Counted from the stretch's first letter, positions 37,666 through 47,894 are shown. The stretch: 64,000 nt of DNA from Verrucomicrobiaceae bacterium (GCA_027487435.1 JAIYDP010000024.1:17578-81577), one strand, 5' to 3'. Numbers and translations are program-made. Notes: generated from the sequence alone by a model not told the origin.

Positions 37666-38823
37666 CTATGCTCCGAGCGACTCGGGAGAAAATCCGCGAA
37701 CGAGCTTTTCTAAACCTTGCTCTAGATAGCTGCGTGGGCAAGCAAAGTTCCAGCGAATGTGTCCTGGGTGTCCGAAGAAAGAGCCATCGGAAACAAAGAG
37801 CGCCGATTTTTTTTCGAGATGCATGGCGGGGTGCTCGATGCCCAGTGCGCGGCAATCAATCCACGTGAGGTAGGTGGCTTCATTGCGATTGACGATCAAG
37901 CGTGGAGCATTTGCGGCGAGGTAGGAAAGTAAGAATTCTTGATTCGCGGCGAGGTAGGAAATCATCGCGCGCCGCCATGGTTCGCCATGAAGGTAGGCAG
38001 CCTCAGCGGCGTAGTAGCCGAAGGTATTGATCTCCGCCAAAGTGTTTCCCCGTGAACTGGTGAATTTTCTTCGCAATGAGCTATCGGTGATGACGGCATA
38101 GGCAATGCCGATGCCTGCGATGTTGTAGGTTTTCGATGGCGAGAGAAGAGTGATGATACGGTGGTGAAAGTTTTCCGGCAGCTTGTGAGCGCAGAGGTGC
38201 GGCGTGGCGATTTCATCCAGAACGAGGTCGCAATGGATTTCATCAGAGACGAGGATCAAGTCGTGCCTTTCGCAAAACTCACAAAGGGATGCGAGTTCTT
38301 CTTTGGTGAAAACGCGGCCTAATGGGTTTTGCGGATTACTCAGAAGGAAGAGGCGAGTGCGTGGGGTCACGGCAGCTTCCATGGCGGCAAAATCGAAAGT
38401 CCATTTCCCCTCAATCTGTGTGTGCGGCAAGCTGATGAGATCGACCTGCTGGCCATCGTGATGGACATTGAGGAACGGTGGATAGGATGGGGAGCAGGTC
38501 ATAACAGCATCACCTGGATTACAGAATGCTCGCACTGCTAGCGACAGAGCAGGGACAAGACCGCCGAGCCAGAGGATGTCGCTTTCTCCGACGTTGAGGC
38601 CTTTGGTGGTATGCAGGTAGGCGAGGGTTGCATCGATCAAGCCTGTATGTGCCTGTGCGTAGCCGAAGATGGGGTGCTGGCAGCGGCGGATGAGAGCTTC
38701 GCAAATTTCTGGTGCCGATGCAAAGTCCATGTCTGCGACCCAGAAGGGATCGAGTTCTGGGCGACGGTCGTATTTGATGTTACCGGTGCCGCGGCGCGGG
38801 ATGATGGTCGAAAAGTCGTACAT
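37666..38823 (-). CDS. PatB/MalY-type cystathionine beta-lyase (aminotransferase fold)
   Basis: A 385-residue PLP enzyme of fold type I. The N-terminus (MYDFSTIIPRRGTGNIKYD) and VADMDF are characteristic of the PatB/MalY C-S lyase subgroup rather than true aminotransferases. The PLP lysine is in SPSKTYNIAG, and NPQNPLGRVF is the usual substrate-loop motif. The reaction is expected to be beta-elimination of cystathionine or cysteine conjugates, giving pyruvate, ammonia and a thiol. It ends a probable two-gene unit, starting 12 bp after the aldehyde dehydrogenase stop. Confidence 0.88.
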   Translation of the reverse strand: MYDFSTIIPRRGTGNIKYDRRPELDPFWVADMDFASAPEICEALIRRCQHPIFGYAQAHTGLIDATLAYLHTTKGLNVGESDILWLGGLVPALSLAVRAFCNPGDAVMTCSPSYPPFLNVHHDGQQVDLISLPHTQIEGKWTFDFAAMEAAVTPRTRLFLLSNPQNPLGRVFTKEELASLCEFCERHDLILVSDEIHCDLVLDEIATPHLCAHKLPENFHHRIITLLSPSKTYNIAGIGIAYAVITDSSLRRKFTSSRGNTLAEINTFGYYAAEAAYLHGEPWRRAMISYLAANQEFLLSYLAANAPRLIVNRNEATYLTWIDCRALGIEHPAMHLEKKSALFVSDGSFFGHPGHIRWNFACPRSYLEQGLEKLVRGFSPESLGA

Positions 38824-38835
38824 GATTTCAGGATG

Positions 38836-40317
38836 TTACAGCAATTCTGCGTAGTCGAGCATGCCTTGCTTGCCGCCTTCGCGACCGAAGCCGGACTCCT
38901 TGTAGCCGCCAAAGGGCGATGTTGGGTCAAAGGCATTGTAGGTGTTTGCCCAGACGACACCGGCCTTGAGTTGGGTGGACATGCGCAAGATGCGTGAACC
39001 TTTTTCTGACCAGATTCCTGCGCTGAGACCGTAGGCGGTGTTGTTGGCTTTTTCGATAGCTTCTTCTGGTGTGCGGAAGGTGAGGATGCTTAGCACGGGG
39101 CCAAAAATTTCCTCACGAGCGATGCGTTGGCTCAGGGTGACTCCGGAAAAAATGGTGGGGCGGAAATACCAGCCTTGGCTAGGGAGTGCGCATTCGAGTT
39201 GATGCATCTGCGCGCCTTCCGCACTGCCAGAGGCGACGAGTTCGGTGATCTTGTCGAGTTGCTGCGAAGAGTTGATGGCACCAATGTCGGTATTCTTATC
39301 GAGCGGATCGCCGACGCGAAGAGAGCGCATGCGAATTTTGATTTTTGCCAGAACTTGATCGGCGATGGATTCCTGAACGAGGAGTCGAGATCCCGCGCAG
39401 CAGACATGGCCTTGGTTGAAAAAGATTCCGTTGATGATTCCCTCGACGGCTTGATCGAGCGGGGCGTCTTCCATGATGATATTTGCGGCCTTGCCGCCGA
39501 GTTCCAAGGTGAGCCGTTTTCCCGTGCCGGCTAAAGTGTGCTGAATCCATTTTCCCACTGCGGTAGATCCAGTGAAGGCGATTTTTTTTGCGAGGGGATG
39601 TTGCACTACGGCGGCACCCGTTTCTTTTGCGCCGGTAACGAAGTTGACAACGCCTGGAGGAAGGCCTGCCTCGAGCAACAAGGTGGCGAATTTCATGCAG
39701 GTAATGCTGGTCGTCTCGGCAGGCTTGAGAACGACGGTATTACCGCAGGCTAAAGCGGGTGCCAATTTCCATGCGAGCATCAAAAGCGGGAAATTCCACG
39801 GAATGATTTGCCCTACCACGCCGAGCGGTGCCAGAGTTTTTCCGGGTGCCGCGTAGGAAAGCTTGTCCGCCCATCCTGCATGATAGAAAAAATGCGCTGC
39901 TGCCATGGGGACATCGAAGTCACGAGCCTCTTTGATGGGCTTGCCGCCGTCGAGAGTTTCCGCAACAGCAAACTCCCTGGCGCGATCCTGCAATAAGCGG
40001 GCGATTCGATAAAGGTATTTTCCTCTTTCGGCACCGGGAAGTTTGCTCCATGCGGGGAATGCCGCTGCTGCGGCTTGGTAGGCAGCATCGACGTCTGCAT
40101 CATTCGCGTGAGCCATCTCAGCAAGCGTCGAGCCATCGCGAGGACTAAACGATGGGAAGAATTTTTTCGACCGAGGTGCAGTAAATTTCCCGCCGATAAA
40201 AAGCTGATAACGCTCGCTGATGTGTGGCTCGGCGGTTTCAGGTGCTGGATCGTATTCCCACAAGTTGCCGAAGAGAAGATCGCGCACAGGTTTGGCTTTT
40301 TTTGTCTTAGCGGACAT
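38836..40317 (-). CDS. Aldehyde dehydrogenase family protein
   Basis: A 493-residue NAD(P)-dependent aldehyde dehydrogenase. Motifs: PWNFPLLMLAWK (cofactor pocket), FTGSTAVGKWI, catalytic-base Glu in LELGGKAANIIM, and catalytic Cys in FNQGHVCCAGSRLL, where His replaces the common Gln of GQxC. EEIFGPVLSI and PFGGYKESGFGREGG close the fold. The subgroup is betaine-aldehyde/retinal-dehydrogenase-like; the substrate is not determined. Gene begins with ATG at 40317 and is followed closely by the PatB-like gene. Confidence 0.93.
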   Translation of the reverse strand: MSAKTKKAKPVRDLLFGNLWEYDPAPETAEPHISERYQLFIGGKFTAPRSKKFFPSFSPRDGSTLAEMAHANDADVDAAYQAAAAAFPAWSKLPGAERGKYLYRIARLLQDRAREFAVAETLDGGKPIKEARDFDVPMAAAHFFYHAGWADKLSYAAPGKTLAPLGVVGQIIPWNFPLLMLAWKLAPALACGNTVVLKPAETTSITCMKFATLLLEAGLPPGVVNFVTGAKETGAAVVQHPLAKKIAFTGSTAVGKWIQHTLAGTGKRLTLELGGKAANIIMEDAPLDQAVEGIINGIFFNQGHVCCAGSRLLVQESIADQVLAKIKIRMRSLRVGDPLDKNTDIGAINSSQQLDKITELVASGSAEGAQMHQLECALPSQGWYFRPTIFSGVTLSQRIAREEIFGPVLSILTFRTPEEAIEKANNTAYGLSAGIWSEKGSRILRMSTQLKAGVVWANTYNAFDPTSPFGGYKESGFGREGGKQGMLDYAELL

Positions 40318-40445
40318 GTGCTAGTGCTATATCACAACTTACTTTGAGACAAGACGATAGTAGAAAAAAGCTTCGCGACTTGTTGCTTGCCGCAAGGTGT
40401 GACAGCAATCTTCCAACGAAAAAGACTCATCCTACAGCCTTGGAC

Positions 40446-42437
40446 CTACGGTATCGGCTTGAGGATTCCTGTTTTCGTAACGCCGTTTTCCGTTGCTTGA
40501 ACGAGGATGATCCCATTCGAAGAAAGGTCAATTGCTTTAGTGATAACAAGAGTGCTACCAATCGGCTTGGTGATCAAATCATTCATGTTGAAGTATCTCC
40601 CGTTGCGCCAAAGCTTGGGAGGAATAACAACATTTGCGCTAGGATCTCCGCCAGTGATGGCGAGGCCTTGATCGGAAAGACGAATGACAGCTTCTGACAT
40701 GCTCGCTGGTCCATGCCAACGATCAGCACCATTTGCGGAAATGGGTTTTTCTACATAGCATTCCCCTTCGATCGCAACCCATAGTCTTTTGGTTCCGTCA
40801 ATTTTTGTATTGGGTGTTCTTTGCAATTCCGCGTTCTCGACGAGTTGATCCGTCATGAAAGAGATATCGGTTTGGGAGGCGCCTTCTTTGAGCCAAACTT
40901 TCGATAGGAGATCGTCATTTGCGGTTTCAACTCTCTCCACACATAGAGAGTGATCCTTGTCGAGAATTGCTGCGGGAAACGTATGGGATATTTGAACATT
41001 CGGGCTTAGATCTTTGACCGTAGTCATACAAAGAGAGTTACCGGAACTATCATAGTTCATCCAAACATCAAAGCCCACTCCGGTGCCAGAGCATATCGCA
41101 TTGATTGTCCCGTCATTCGCAATTCCACCGAGCATCGTAACCCATTCACCTTGATCTCTGGTGTAACGATTTTCTACAATCGAAGTGCTCCAAGTGGCCG
41201 GGGGAGCTGGTGCGGGAAAGGGATACAGTGGGAAGAAGTATTTGGGTGAAGAATATTCTGTCAGGCTTGCTCCACTTCTCTTCCAGACCATTCCTGGTAA
41301 AATGGGGTCAACTTCGGTGTAATTCTCACCACGACCCAAGCCGTAGATCACACCATCATCGTTTATGTCAATAAATTCGATGACTGGTTCCGCCATAACA
41401 CAATCCCTGTTTCCCACTCTTATGGTTTGCGAGCCAGACATGGGGAGGTTTACCCACTGTCCCGTACCGCTATTCCATAAGTTTTTTTGCTCTTGAATGT
41501 AACCGCCAATCCCGACGTTTCTACTGTCGCGAAAGAGGATTTGCTCATGGCAGTTGATCGCGACAGGGCGATGTTTTTCCAAGTCGGAAGAAACTTGATC
41601 GACTTGTTCGAACCAAGCATAGCGAAGTTCTTGGGCTTTGTTCCAATCGATTTCTCGATCTAAGGGAACTGCGTCTAGACCATCGAGTTTTCCATCACCA
41701 TCGGTATCCGCTTTTAGGGGATCTGTGCCCAAGGTGGATTCTTGAAATTGGTTCAATCCATCACCGTCAGGGTCTGCACTTGGCAAACTCCCCTGAATTC
41801 CTCCTGGATGCATTTCCATGTAATGGTTGACCAGGTCCTGATCTGCAATGCCAGGTGTAGTCTGTGATTGCAGGGGATTCATGCCCAGAAGAATTTCATC
41901 AGCATTCGAGAGTCCATCGAGGTCGGTATCGCTATCTGCGACTTTGATGCGCCAATAGACTCGCGCAGGTGCTGGCTTGGTAGGATCCGTAGGATTGCTG
42001 GTTTGTAGGCCGATCGAACGCTGCGTTGCTCCAGTTTGCGCTGTGATCCATGGTCCCACGTAGGCCCAAAATTTCAAATCGGTGCTGGCTTGCAAGCGGT
42101 AATTTTTTCCGGCAATCACAGGCCAACTGACCTCGAAGCTTGCTTGCTGGAGCGCTTGCGTAATGCGGAGTGTGGTTTTGCCGCGGGGAATCGATGAATC
42201 AAACGGATTTGTGCCAGCAAGGCATTCCTGCGCGTTGGTCCATGCGTCCTTATCAGGGTCACTAGACGGGGCGTGATCCGGATTGCTAGCGGAAAACAGC
42301 AAGCCGTTGTTATGCTGCATCTCCCAGATGTCGGTGAGACCATTGTTGTTGGTATCAACGATGCCCTGAGCCGTCGCAAGGCAAGTGGCGATGATGCAGA
42401 GAAATCGATTGAATTGTGATATGGATGATAATTTCAC
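40446..42437 (-). CDS. Secreted protein with TSP3 calcium-binding repeats
   Basis: A 663-residue exported protein of unknown function. It starts with GTG (42437) overlapping the stop of the upstream gene by three bases (GTGA), then a signal peptide (FLCIIATCLATAQG). Thrombospondin-type-3 calcium motifs occur near the N-terminus (DTNNNGLTDIWE, DPDKDAWTNAQE) and again in the middle (DTDLDGLSNADE, DPDGDGLNQFQE, DTDGDGKLDGLD). The C-terminal half is beta-rich, possibly a propeller (INDDGVIYGLGRGENY). Same N-terminal module as the DUF1800 protein at 22.4 kb. It is translationally coupled to the 293-residue gene before it. Confidence 0.72.
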   Translation of the reverse strand: MKLSSISQFNRFLCIIATCLATAQGIVDTNNNGLTDIWEMQHNNGLLFSASNPDHAPSSDPDKDAWTNAQECLAGTNPFDSSIPRGKTTLRITQALQQASFEVSWPVIAGKNYRLQASTDLKFWAYVGPWITAQTGATQRSIGLQTSNPTDPTKPAPARVYWRIKVADSDTDLDGLSNADEILLGMNPLQSQTTPGIADQDLVNHYMEMHPGGIQGSLPSADPDGDGLNQFQESTLGTDPLKADTDGDGKLDGLDAVPLDREIDWNKAQELRYAWFEQVDQVSSDLEKHRPVAINCHEQILFRDSRNVGIGGYIQEQKNLWNSGTGQWVNLPMSGSQTIRVGNRDCVMAEPVIEFIDINDDGVIYGLGRGENYTEVDPILPGMVWKRSGASLTEYSSPKYFFPLYPFPAPAPPATWSTSIVENRYTRDQGEWVTMLGGIANDGTINAICSGTGVGFDVWMNYDSSGNSLCMTTVKDLSPNVQISHTFPAAILDKDHSLCVERVETANDDLLSKVWLKEGASQTDISFMTDQLVENAELQRTPNTKIDGTKRLWVAIEGECYVEKPISANGADRWHGPASMSEAVIRLSDQGLAITGGDPSANVVIPPKLWRNGRYFNMNDLITKPIGSTLVITKAIDLSSNGIILVQATENGVTKTGILKPIP

Positions 42438-43315
42438 GGCGCACCTCCTTGTGAACTCTGTTGCTGGTTTGTCGCTTCTGTGGCGATTGGTGGACTGATA
42501 GGATTTTCTGGGATCCAGTAGCGTATGAGCACGTCAGGTGTTGGGTCGGGCGGATTGGCTTTGAGTTTCGCTTCAGCGCGAGCATTAACTTTGGCGATTT
42601 TCTTACTTTCGGCGATAAAGGCTCGATGATGTTTTTTGTAGAGTTCGTGCAGTCCGTCGATGACAGCAAGGTCAGATGAGCTAGGATTGCCAAGAGTAAC
42701 GGCATAGCTTGGGTTCGAATTCGCGTTGCCGGGTAACGCTGGAATGGTAGGAGGAGTATATGTCCTTCCAAAGCGGCGAGCCATTTCTGCAGCTTTGGCA
42801 CTAGACTCGAAGCTGATAGCGAACATCACATTGTGCCTGACGCCTTGCTTCTCAAACGTAGTCACTTGGGACAAATTACGAAAATCAACGTTCGACCACG
42901 CCTCGTAAAACTCCACGGGTGTTTTTCCTTGGCTCGTCCACCTCAGATGGGTGCGCGTTACCGATGCCGCATCATCGCGATGTACTGTGCATGAAATCAT
43001 GCTCAAACGGTGAGGAATTGCACGATTCGCGGCATACGCGCTGGCTTGCGCTGATTCTTGAGGAATCGGAGCTGGGAGAGGTGTGATCTCCTGTGGAGTA
43101 AGCTCTTGAATGATGATTTTTTGATCAGGACGGACGACTACCCGAGATTGAATGATCTCCTCTTCGGATACCTGCAAGGTTGGTGCTTCAGGTGTAGCAG
43201 GAGATGTATTCTGCGGTACGGGCAAAAGAAATGCTGTCGAATCTTCATTGCTTTGTCCGAAAGCGAGAAACGATGAAATGAAATAAACAAATACCAGAAA
43301 ATAGCTTTTTTTCAT
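42434..43315 (-). CDS. Secreted protein of unknown function
   Basis: A 293-residue protein from the ATG at 43315 (MKKSYFLVFVYFISSFLAFGQ signal peptide); an upstream frame is rejected. The mature part begins with a Pro/Gln/Glu-rich, probably disordered segment (residues 25-95). A domain rich in Ser/Thr follows, with FEKQGVRHNVMFAISFESSAKAAEMARRFG, here cited by its key parts FEKQGVRHNV and AEMARRFG. The C-terminus (YWIPENPISPP then NQQQSS) is low-complexity. I do not recognise a family. It is co-transcribed with the TSP3-repeat protein that follows it. Confidence 0.62.
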   Translation of the reverse strand: MKKSYFLVFVYFISSFLAFGQSNEDSTAFLLPVPQNTSPATPEAPTLQVSEEEIIQSRVVVRPDQKIIIQELTPQEITPLPAPIPQESAQASAYAANRAIPHRLSMISCTVHRDDAASVTRTHLRWTSQGKTPVEFYEAWSNVDFRNLSQVTTFEKQGVRHNVMFAISFESSAKAAEMARRFGRTYTPPTIPALPGNANSNPSYAVTLGNPSSSDLAVIDGLHELYKKHHRAFIAESKKIAKVNARAEAKLKANPPDPTPDVLIRYWIPENPISPPIATEATNQQQSSQGGAP

Positions 43316-43802
43316 ATAGAGTCTTTGAGAGTTTGATTGGTGGTATGAAATTTTCTTTGAACGGGAACTCAAAACAGCAAACAAAATTCCTTGGGAGATC
43401 GAGATTGTTTTGAATCTTTTACTTAGTCTTTTCGATAGATGTTCCAAATGAGAATATGTCGAAACATTTTCGAAAAATCAAACACAAAAATCATTTTTTG
43501 CAACGTTTACTCTCTTGTCGTTACAATGTATTTCGCGGAAAAAGTTTCTCGGCAATGACGACAAGAGCAGATCTGCCGGACTCCGTGATGCGTCCGCAAT
43601 CACGTAATTGCTCTGAGGAGGCACCAAAGAATCAATGGGTAGCGCCTTTTTTATCCAATGCACTGCGGTCCTGAAATGCTTTGCACATCAAAGCTCATCC
43701 CTGGATGACTGGCGTTCTACTTCAGATTTCGACTCGAAACCAACGGGAAACGTTGTTCCGAGGTTTTCTTTGGGGCATGGAATTGACGAGGTCGAACCGA
43801 AT
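43316..43802. other. Gene-free stretch
   Basis: About 490 bp between two minus-strand genes. AT-rich near 43330-43540, then of average composition. Several short open frames overlap here on both strands but none has a ribosome-binding site, signal peptide or recognisable motif. It should contain the promoter of the 42.4-43.3 kb gene pair. Confidence 0.5.
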
Positions 43803-44231
43803 TCAGGGCCGACGCGTGAAATTGACAGGTAACACATTGCCATCCGTGTTGTGCATGGTTCCAGTCCATTCAATGAGTTCTTTCTGATGGGATTTTTTCA
43901 ATGTCAGAATCGCCGACTGACTACCGTGGGTGTATTCGGTTAGCACCAATTCACCACTGCTGGTGTTTTTGCCTTTAAGTTCGTAAAGCTTGGAAGAGTT
44001 GTAAGGCGGATGATAGTAGAAGCCGGTGACATTGCCGTTTTCTTGCCAGGTGAGTTGAAACATCGTGAATTGTTTGCCTACGTTGCCGCCATAGAAATGG
44101 GCTTTGCCAAACACTTCTTCATCAATGGGATTCGTTTGCGCTGGCGTGTCAGTCGTTTCATTGCTGTTGCGATTCGCACAGGAAAACAAGAAGAAGCTAG
44201 CGATCAGGCCGGAGAAGATGAATTTCAACAT
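43803..44231 (-). CDS. Small lipoprotein of unknown function
   Basis: A 142-residue protein from the ATG at 44231. MLKFIFSGLIASFFLFSC is a lipoprotein signal peptide with the lipidated Cys18. The mature domain is polar and beta-rich: FTMFQLTWQENGNVTGFYYH, cited by its ends, then ELKGKNTSSGELVLTEY and EWTGTMHN. Regular beta-strand spacing suggests a small barrel that might bind a ligand. Family not recognised. An isolated gene with unrelated neighbours. Confidence 0.68.
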   Translation of the reverse strand: MLKFIFSGLIASFFLFSCANRNSNETTDTPAQTNPIDEEVFGKAHFYGGNVGKQFTMFQLTWQENGNVTGFYYHPPYNSSKLYELKGKNTSSGELVLTEYTHGSQSAILTLKKSHQKELIEWTGTMHNTDGNVLPVNFTRRP

Positions 44232-44454
44232 AATGGATTGTGGTCGCGGTGTATGTAGCAGTACGAATGGATATTTCAACCCGAAATCCGAAGGATCACG
44301 TCGTCATTCGCTGCCATCATTTGCCGCGCAAGCCATTTCCGACCTTCGGGTAGCGTCGTTGGATTCATCCCACTGCGGCCAGAAACGCTAAGCACATCCA
44401 TGCCTGACACCGACTTTCTGGCAGTCTCCAGCGGATCTCGTTCTTAGATGCGAA

Positions 44455-45255
44455 TCAGAATCGCATGGTGATACCAAAAAGTCCGGTGGTTTCGGCGGAG
44501 GTGGCGCCGATGCCTTGGGCTAGACCGAGGCGGAGGCTGATGTCGTGGCGGGGGGTGTGGATGATGCTGGCGATGGCTTGGTGGTAGCCGCTGGCGCGGA
44601 AATCACCGATGGCTTCGATGCCTGCAGCCCATTGTTCGTGAAAGGAGTGGCGCAGGGCGATGGCGTAGCCGAGGGCGTTGTCGCTTCCCTCTGTGCCAGC
44701 GAGAATGATGTTGCTGACGAGGCGAGTGTTTTCGTGGAGTTCGCATTCGAGGATGAAGCGGCTGAGGTAGTAGTCTTCCTCATGGAGGTGAATGGTAGCG
44801 GGTGAGTCGCCGATGATGACGGGAACGGGCGGCGGTGGGGCATCGGGATTGAAGCGTGGGCGCAGAGATTTGCCATGAGTGTGACCGCCGTGGGAATGGC
44901 CCGCGTGGCTGCCATCGAGCTGGGAGGAGTCGAAGAAATGATAGGAGAGAGTAGCACCGAGGCGAAAGCGATCGTTGATCGGAAGTGCCCATTGCAAGGT
45001 GGGAGCAATGGCGTTGGCTTGGAGGTCGTCAATGGCGTTGCCGTCGAGAGTGAGTCCGAAGGCGAGGTGAGAGCCGAGGCCGGCGATGAGGCCGACTTCC
45101 AGCGAGGGTTCAGAATTTCCCGCAGCGATGGTGGCGAAGGTGAAGTAGGCATTTTTCTGCGGCACGCGGGCATCGATGGTGACAAAGAAGTCTTGGCCAT
45201 GATGGGCGTGGCAAATGGCGCTGGTGAGGAGAAAGGTGAGGGTGAAATGTTTCAT
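44455..45255 (-). CDS. Predicted outer-membrane barrel protein with His-rich loop
   Basis: A 266-residue exported protein from the ATG at 45255 (MKHFTLTFLLTSAICHA signal peptide). Alternating hydrophobic strands (LEVGLIAGLGSHLAFGLTL, SLRLGLAQGIGA) and a final aromatic residue (ITMRF) suggest an outer-membrane beta-barrel. A loop near the middle reads GSHAGHSHGGHTHGK, a His/Gly cluster that would bind metals such as Cu, Zn or Ni. It starts 5 bp after the stop of the haem-propeller gene and is presumably the third gene of that operon. Function unknown; metal handling is an inference from the loop. Confidence 0.68.
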   Translation of the reverse strand: MKHFTLTFLLTSAICHAHHGQDFFVTIDARVPQKNAYFTFATIAAGNSEPSLEVGLIAGLGSHLAFGLTLDGNAIDDLQANAIAPTLQWALPINDRFRLGATLSYHFFDSSQLDGSHAGHSHGGHTHGKSLRPRFNPDAPPPPVPVIIGDSPATIHLHEEDYYLSRFILECELHENTRLVSNIILAGTEGSDNALGYAIALRHSFHEQWAAGIEAIGDFRASGYHQAIASIIHTPRHDISLRLGLAQGIGATSAETTGLFGITMRF

Positions 45256-45260
45256 GGGAG

Positions 45261-47894
45261 TTACCAATTTCGCCGCATACGGAAAAAGCGAGTGGGCGCT
45301 TGGGTGGGGTCAATTTCTAGGGTGAGGGGGTCGCCAAGATGCGTGTCGCCGTGGGCGGGGAGCCATGGGCCGCTAAGGCTGGTGGAGCTTTCGGGATACC
45401 AGTCGGGGACGTTCCATTGGAGGCGGAGTTTGGGGTGGGCGGGGAGCAGCAAGGCTTGGGGCACGGGCTGCAGGGTATCGGGTATGCCGTTGCCGTTGCG
45501 GTCGTCGGAGCGGCGGCGAGTTTCCGTGGCGGGGACGCCTGAGAAGGTGAGGGCATCGTTGGTGGTGAGGAGGTTGAGTAGGGCGCTGCGGGTGAGGGAT
45601 TTTGTGGCATCGATGTAGCGAGAGGTGGCCGAGTCCCAGCGCAGGCGGAGGGTTTCGCCGTTGGCGCGGCCCCAGACGACGAGGCCGTTCCAGCCGAGGT
45701 TGGCTTGGGTTTCTAGGAGGGTGATGCGGGAGAGCAGGTCGCTGCTGGTGCGATTCGCGGTTGTGGTGGTGAGGTCGTGACCTACGACAGGGGCGGTGCT
45801 GGTGTCGAAGGAGAGGATGAAGGCTTTGAGGTCAGCGAGGTTGGTGCGTTTGGTGGAGGTGAGGGGTGGTTTATCGAGCAGGTCGAGGTCGTAGGGATGG
45901 ACGATGGGCAGGAGGTGGCCGGAACCATCTGCGGCGAGGCCGAAGCCGGAGAGGGAGTCCGCGCCGGGGGTGGGATCAAAGATGCCATCGCGTTGGTAGA
46001 TGAGGCGGAGTGGGGGATTTTTGAAGGGCTGGAAGCGATCGACGTTGGAGGCGAAGTCGATATTTTGATCTGTGCCAGCATTGAAGTCGTGGCAGACGAT
46101 GCAGTGGCTGAGGAGGTGGTCATTGAAGATGGTGAGACCGCGAGAAGCATTTCCTGCGGGGTGGTTGGTGCGGAGGGTGCGGTCGAGATTGCGATGGGGA
46201 TTGGGGTGTAGGGCGATGGTGTTCAGGTAGGCGGCGAGGTGATCCATGTCATCGGTGGGCTGGAGGGTGCCGCCCATGAGGTTGGGGAAGGTGGTATTGA
46301 AGGACTGGATGGAAGGTTTATCGCCGCGCCAGTGGAACTTGGTGGTGATGGCGGCGGCGGGGCGAGGCGAGCCATCGGTAGGGTCATTAGGGCGAGCATC
46401 GTTGGTGGAGAGGCCGTGGAGAGTTTGCGTGAGGAGGGGACCTTTCATCGGGTGGAGCTGGGATTGGATGACGGTGAAGTCGTGAATGGAAAGCTCTGCT
46501 GAGGGGACGGAAACCATGGTGCCGCTGGGGTCGCCGAGATCCCAGGCGAGGCCATCGCGGTCGGAGTCGAGGTGGCATGAGGCGCAGGAGATGGTGCCAT
46601 TGCCGGAGAGTCGGGCATCGTAGAGGACGCTGCGCCCGTGACGGATGTGGGCGGGAAGTGGATTGGTGGAGCCGATGGCGGTCTCGGAGAGCACGTTGCC
46701 GTTTATGGGATCGATGGTGGTGAGGGTGTCTGAGAGCTTGTTGAGAGAGTAGAGTCGGTGTGGGGTCAGGGCGAGGGAGCGCGGGCCGCGCATCGGTTCG
46801 GTGGGAAGGAGGGAGGTGCGGAGATCGATGCGGCGGACGATGGCGCCGGTGGCGGGGTCGATTTCTGCGATGCGGTCGGAGTTAAAAGCGGAAACCCATG
46901 CGCGGGTGCCGTCGGCATTGAAGCGGACGGAAGTAGGCTGGGCAAGTGCGAGCGGGATCAGTGCTGCATCGGGAGTGGTGCGGCGTGGAATGGAGGGATT
47001 GAGATTATGGTGGAGGATGGAGCCGGAGGATATGGGGATGCGCGAGAGGCGGTGGAGCATGAAATGGCCGTTGAGTTCTGGCTCGAATCGCGTGAGGTTG
47101 AGCGAGTCGGAATTGGCGCACCAGAGGGAGCCATCGGGGTGAATGGCGAGGTCGAAGAGGTGGGTGCCGACATCGCTGATCCAGCGTGTGACGGTCTGGG
47201 TGGTGGTGTTGATTTCTGCGATGTCGTTATCGAGCACGTTCCAAGAGACGCGAGGGTCATTGGCGGCGACGATGAGGCCGACGCGCGGCGGCGCAGGCAG
47301 GGTGGGATTGGTGGGAGCGGGCTGGAGAGGTGCTTGCGCTTGGCCGAGGATGGTGGTGCGATTTCCCGAGAGTAAGGAGGCGACGTAAAGGCGGCTGCCA
47401 TCGGCATTTGTTGCAAGGGCGCGCGGCATCACGCGACGGAGAGGGATTTCGCCTAACGAAGCGCGGGTTGTGGCATGGAAGACCGCAATGCGGGCGTTGC
47501 GGGAGCAGGAGACGAAGGCTTTTCCTGCGGCGAAAACGACATCGGCAGGTTCATCGGGGACGCGCAGGGTATCGATGATGATTTGTCGGGACAGGGAAAT
47601 GACCGAGATGGAATCGGAGACTTCATTGACGACCCAGACTTCGTCATTGGTGCGAGCGCGGACGGAGACGGGCGCGGTGGAGACGGGGATTTCCGCGATG
47701 AGCAATGGTGTGGCGCGGGGTGGAGAGCCGATGTCGAACACCGAGAGAGAATGGGCGGTGGAGTGGAGGGCGAGCAGTTTCGAGGCATCGGGAGTCATCG
47801 CGATGGGGCTTTGCTGGCGAGCCTCGAAGAACGATTGCGAGAAGCTTAGTGTAGTAAGGAAAAAGAGAAGCAGAAAAGGTAGTCGCGCGTACAT
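45261..47894 (-). CDS. Haem-binding YVTN propeller / cytochrome c peroxidase-like protein
   Basis: An 877-residue exported protein from the ATG at 47894 (MYARLPFLLLFFLTTLSFS signal peptide). Residues about 20-430 form a YVTN-type beta-propeller (VRARTNDEVWVVNEVSDSIS, RIAEIDPATGAIVRRID). The next part is di-haem cytochrome c peroxidase-like, with two CxxCH haem sites: SCASCHLDSDRDG and SHCIVCHDFNAG. The C-terminal 150 residues are beta-rich. This resembles periplasmic or surface electron-transfer/oxidase proteins related to MauG. It begins 78 bp after the PEP-CTERM gene and ends 5 bp before the His-rich barrel gene. Confidence 0.83.
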   Translation of the reverse strand: MYARLPFLLLFFLTTLSFSQSFFEARQQSPIAMTPDASKLLALHSTAHSLSVFDIGSPPRATPLLIAEIPVSTAPVSVRARTNDEVWVVNEVSDSISVISLSRQIIIDTLRVPDEPADVVFAAGKAFVSCSRNARIAVFHATTRASLGEIPLRRVMPRALATNADGSRLYVASLLSGNRTTILGQAQAPLQPAPTNPTLPAPPRVGLIVAANDPRVSWNVLDNDIAEINTTTQTVTRWISDVGTHLFDLAIHPDGSLWCANSDSLNLTRFEPELNGHFMLHRLSRIPISSGSILHHNLNPSIPRRTTPDAALIPLALAQPTSVRFNADGTRAWVSAFNSDRIAEIDPATGAIVRRIDLRTSLLPTEPMRGPRSLALTPHRLYSLNKLSDTLTTIDPINGNVLSETAIGSTNPLPAHIRHGRSVLYDARLSGNGTISCASCHLDSDRDGLAWDLGDPSGTMVSVPSAELSIHDFTVIQSQLHPMKGPLLTQTLHGLSTNDARPNDPTDGSPRPAAAITTKFHWRGDKPSIQSFNTTFPNLMGGTLQPTDDMDHLAAYLNTIALHPNPHRNLDRTLRTNHPAGNASRGLTIFNDHLLSHCIVCHDFNAGTDQNIDFASNVDRFQPFKNPPLRLIYQRDGIFDPTPGADSLSGFGLAADGSGHLLPIVHPYDLDLLDKPPLTSTKRTNLADLKAFILSFDTSTAPVVGHDLTTTTANRTSSDLLSRITLLETQANLGWNGLVVWGRANGETLRLRWDSATSRYIDATKSLTRSALLNLLTTNDALTFSGVPATETRRRSDDRNGNGIPDTLQPVPQALLLPAHPKLRLQWNVPDWYPESSTSLSGPWLPAHGDTHLGDPLTLEIDPTQAPTRFFRMRRNW

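Noticed and set aside
43681..43887. Possible small gene in the gap before the lipoprotein
   Set aside because: Overlaps the 3' end of the lipoprotein gene on the other strand and has no recognisable features.
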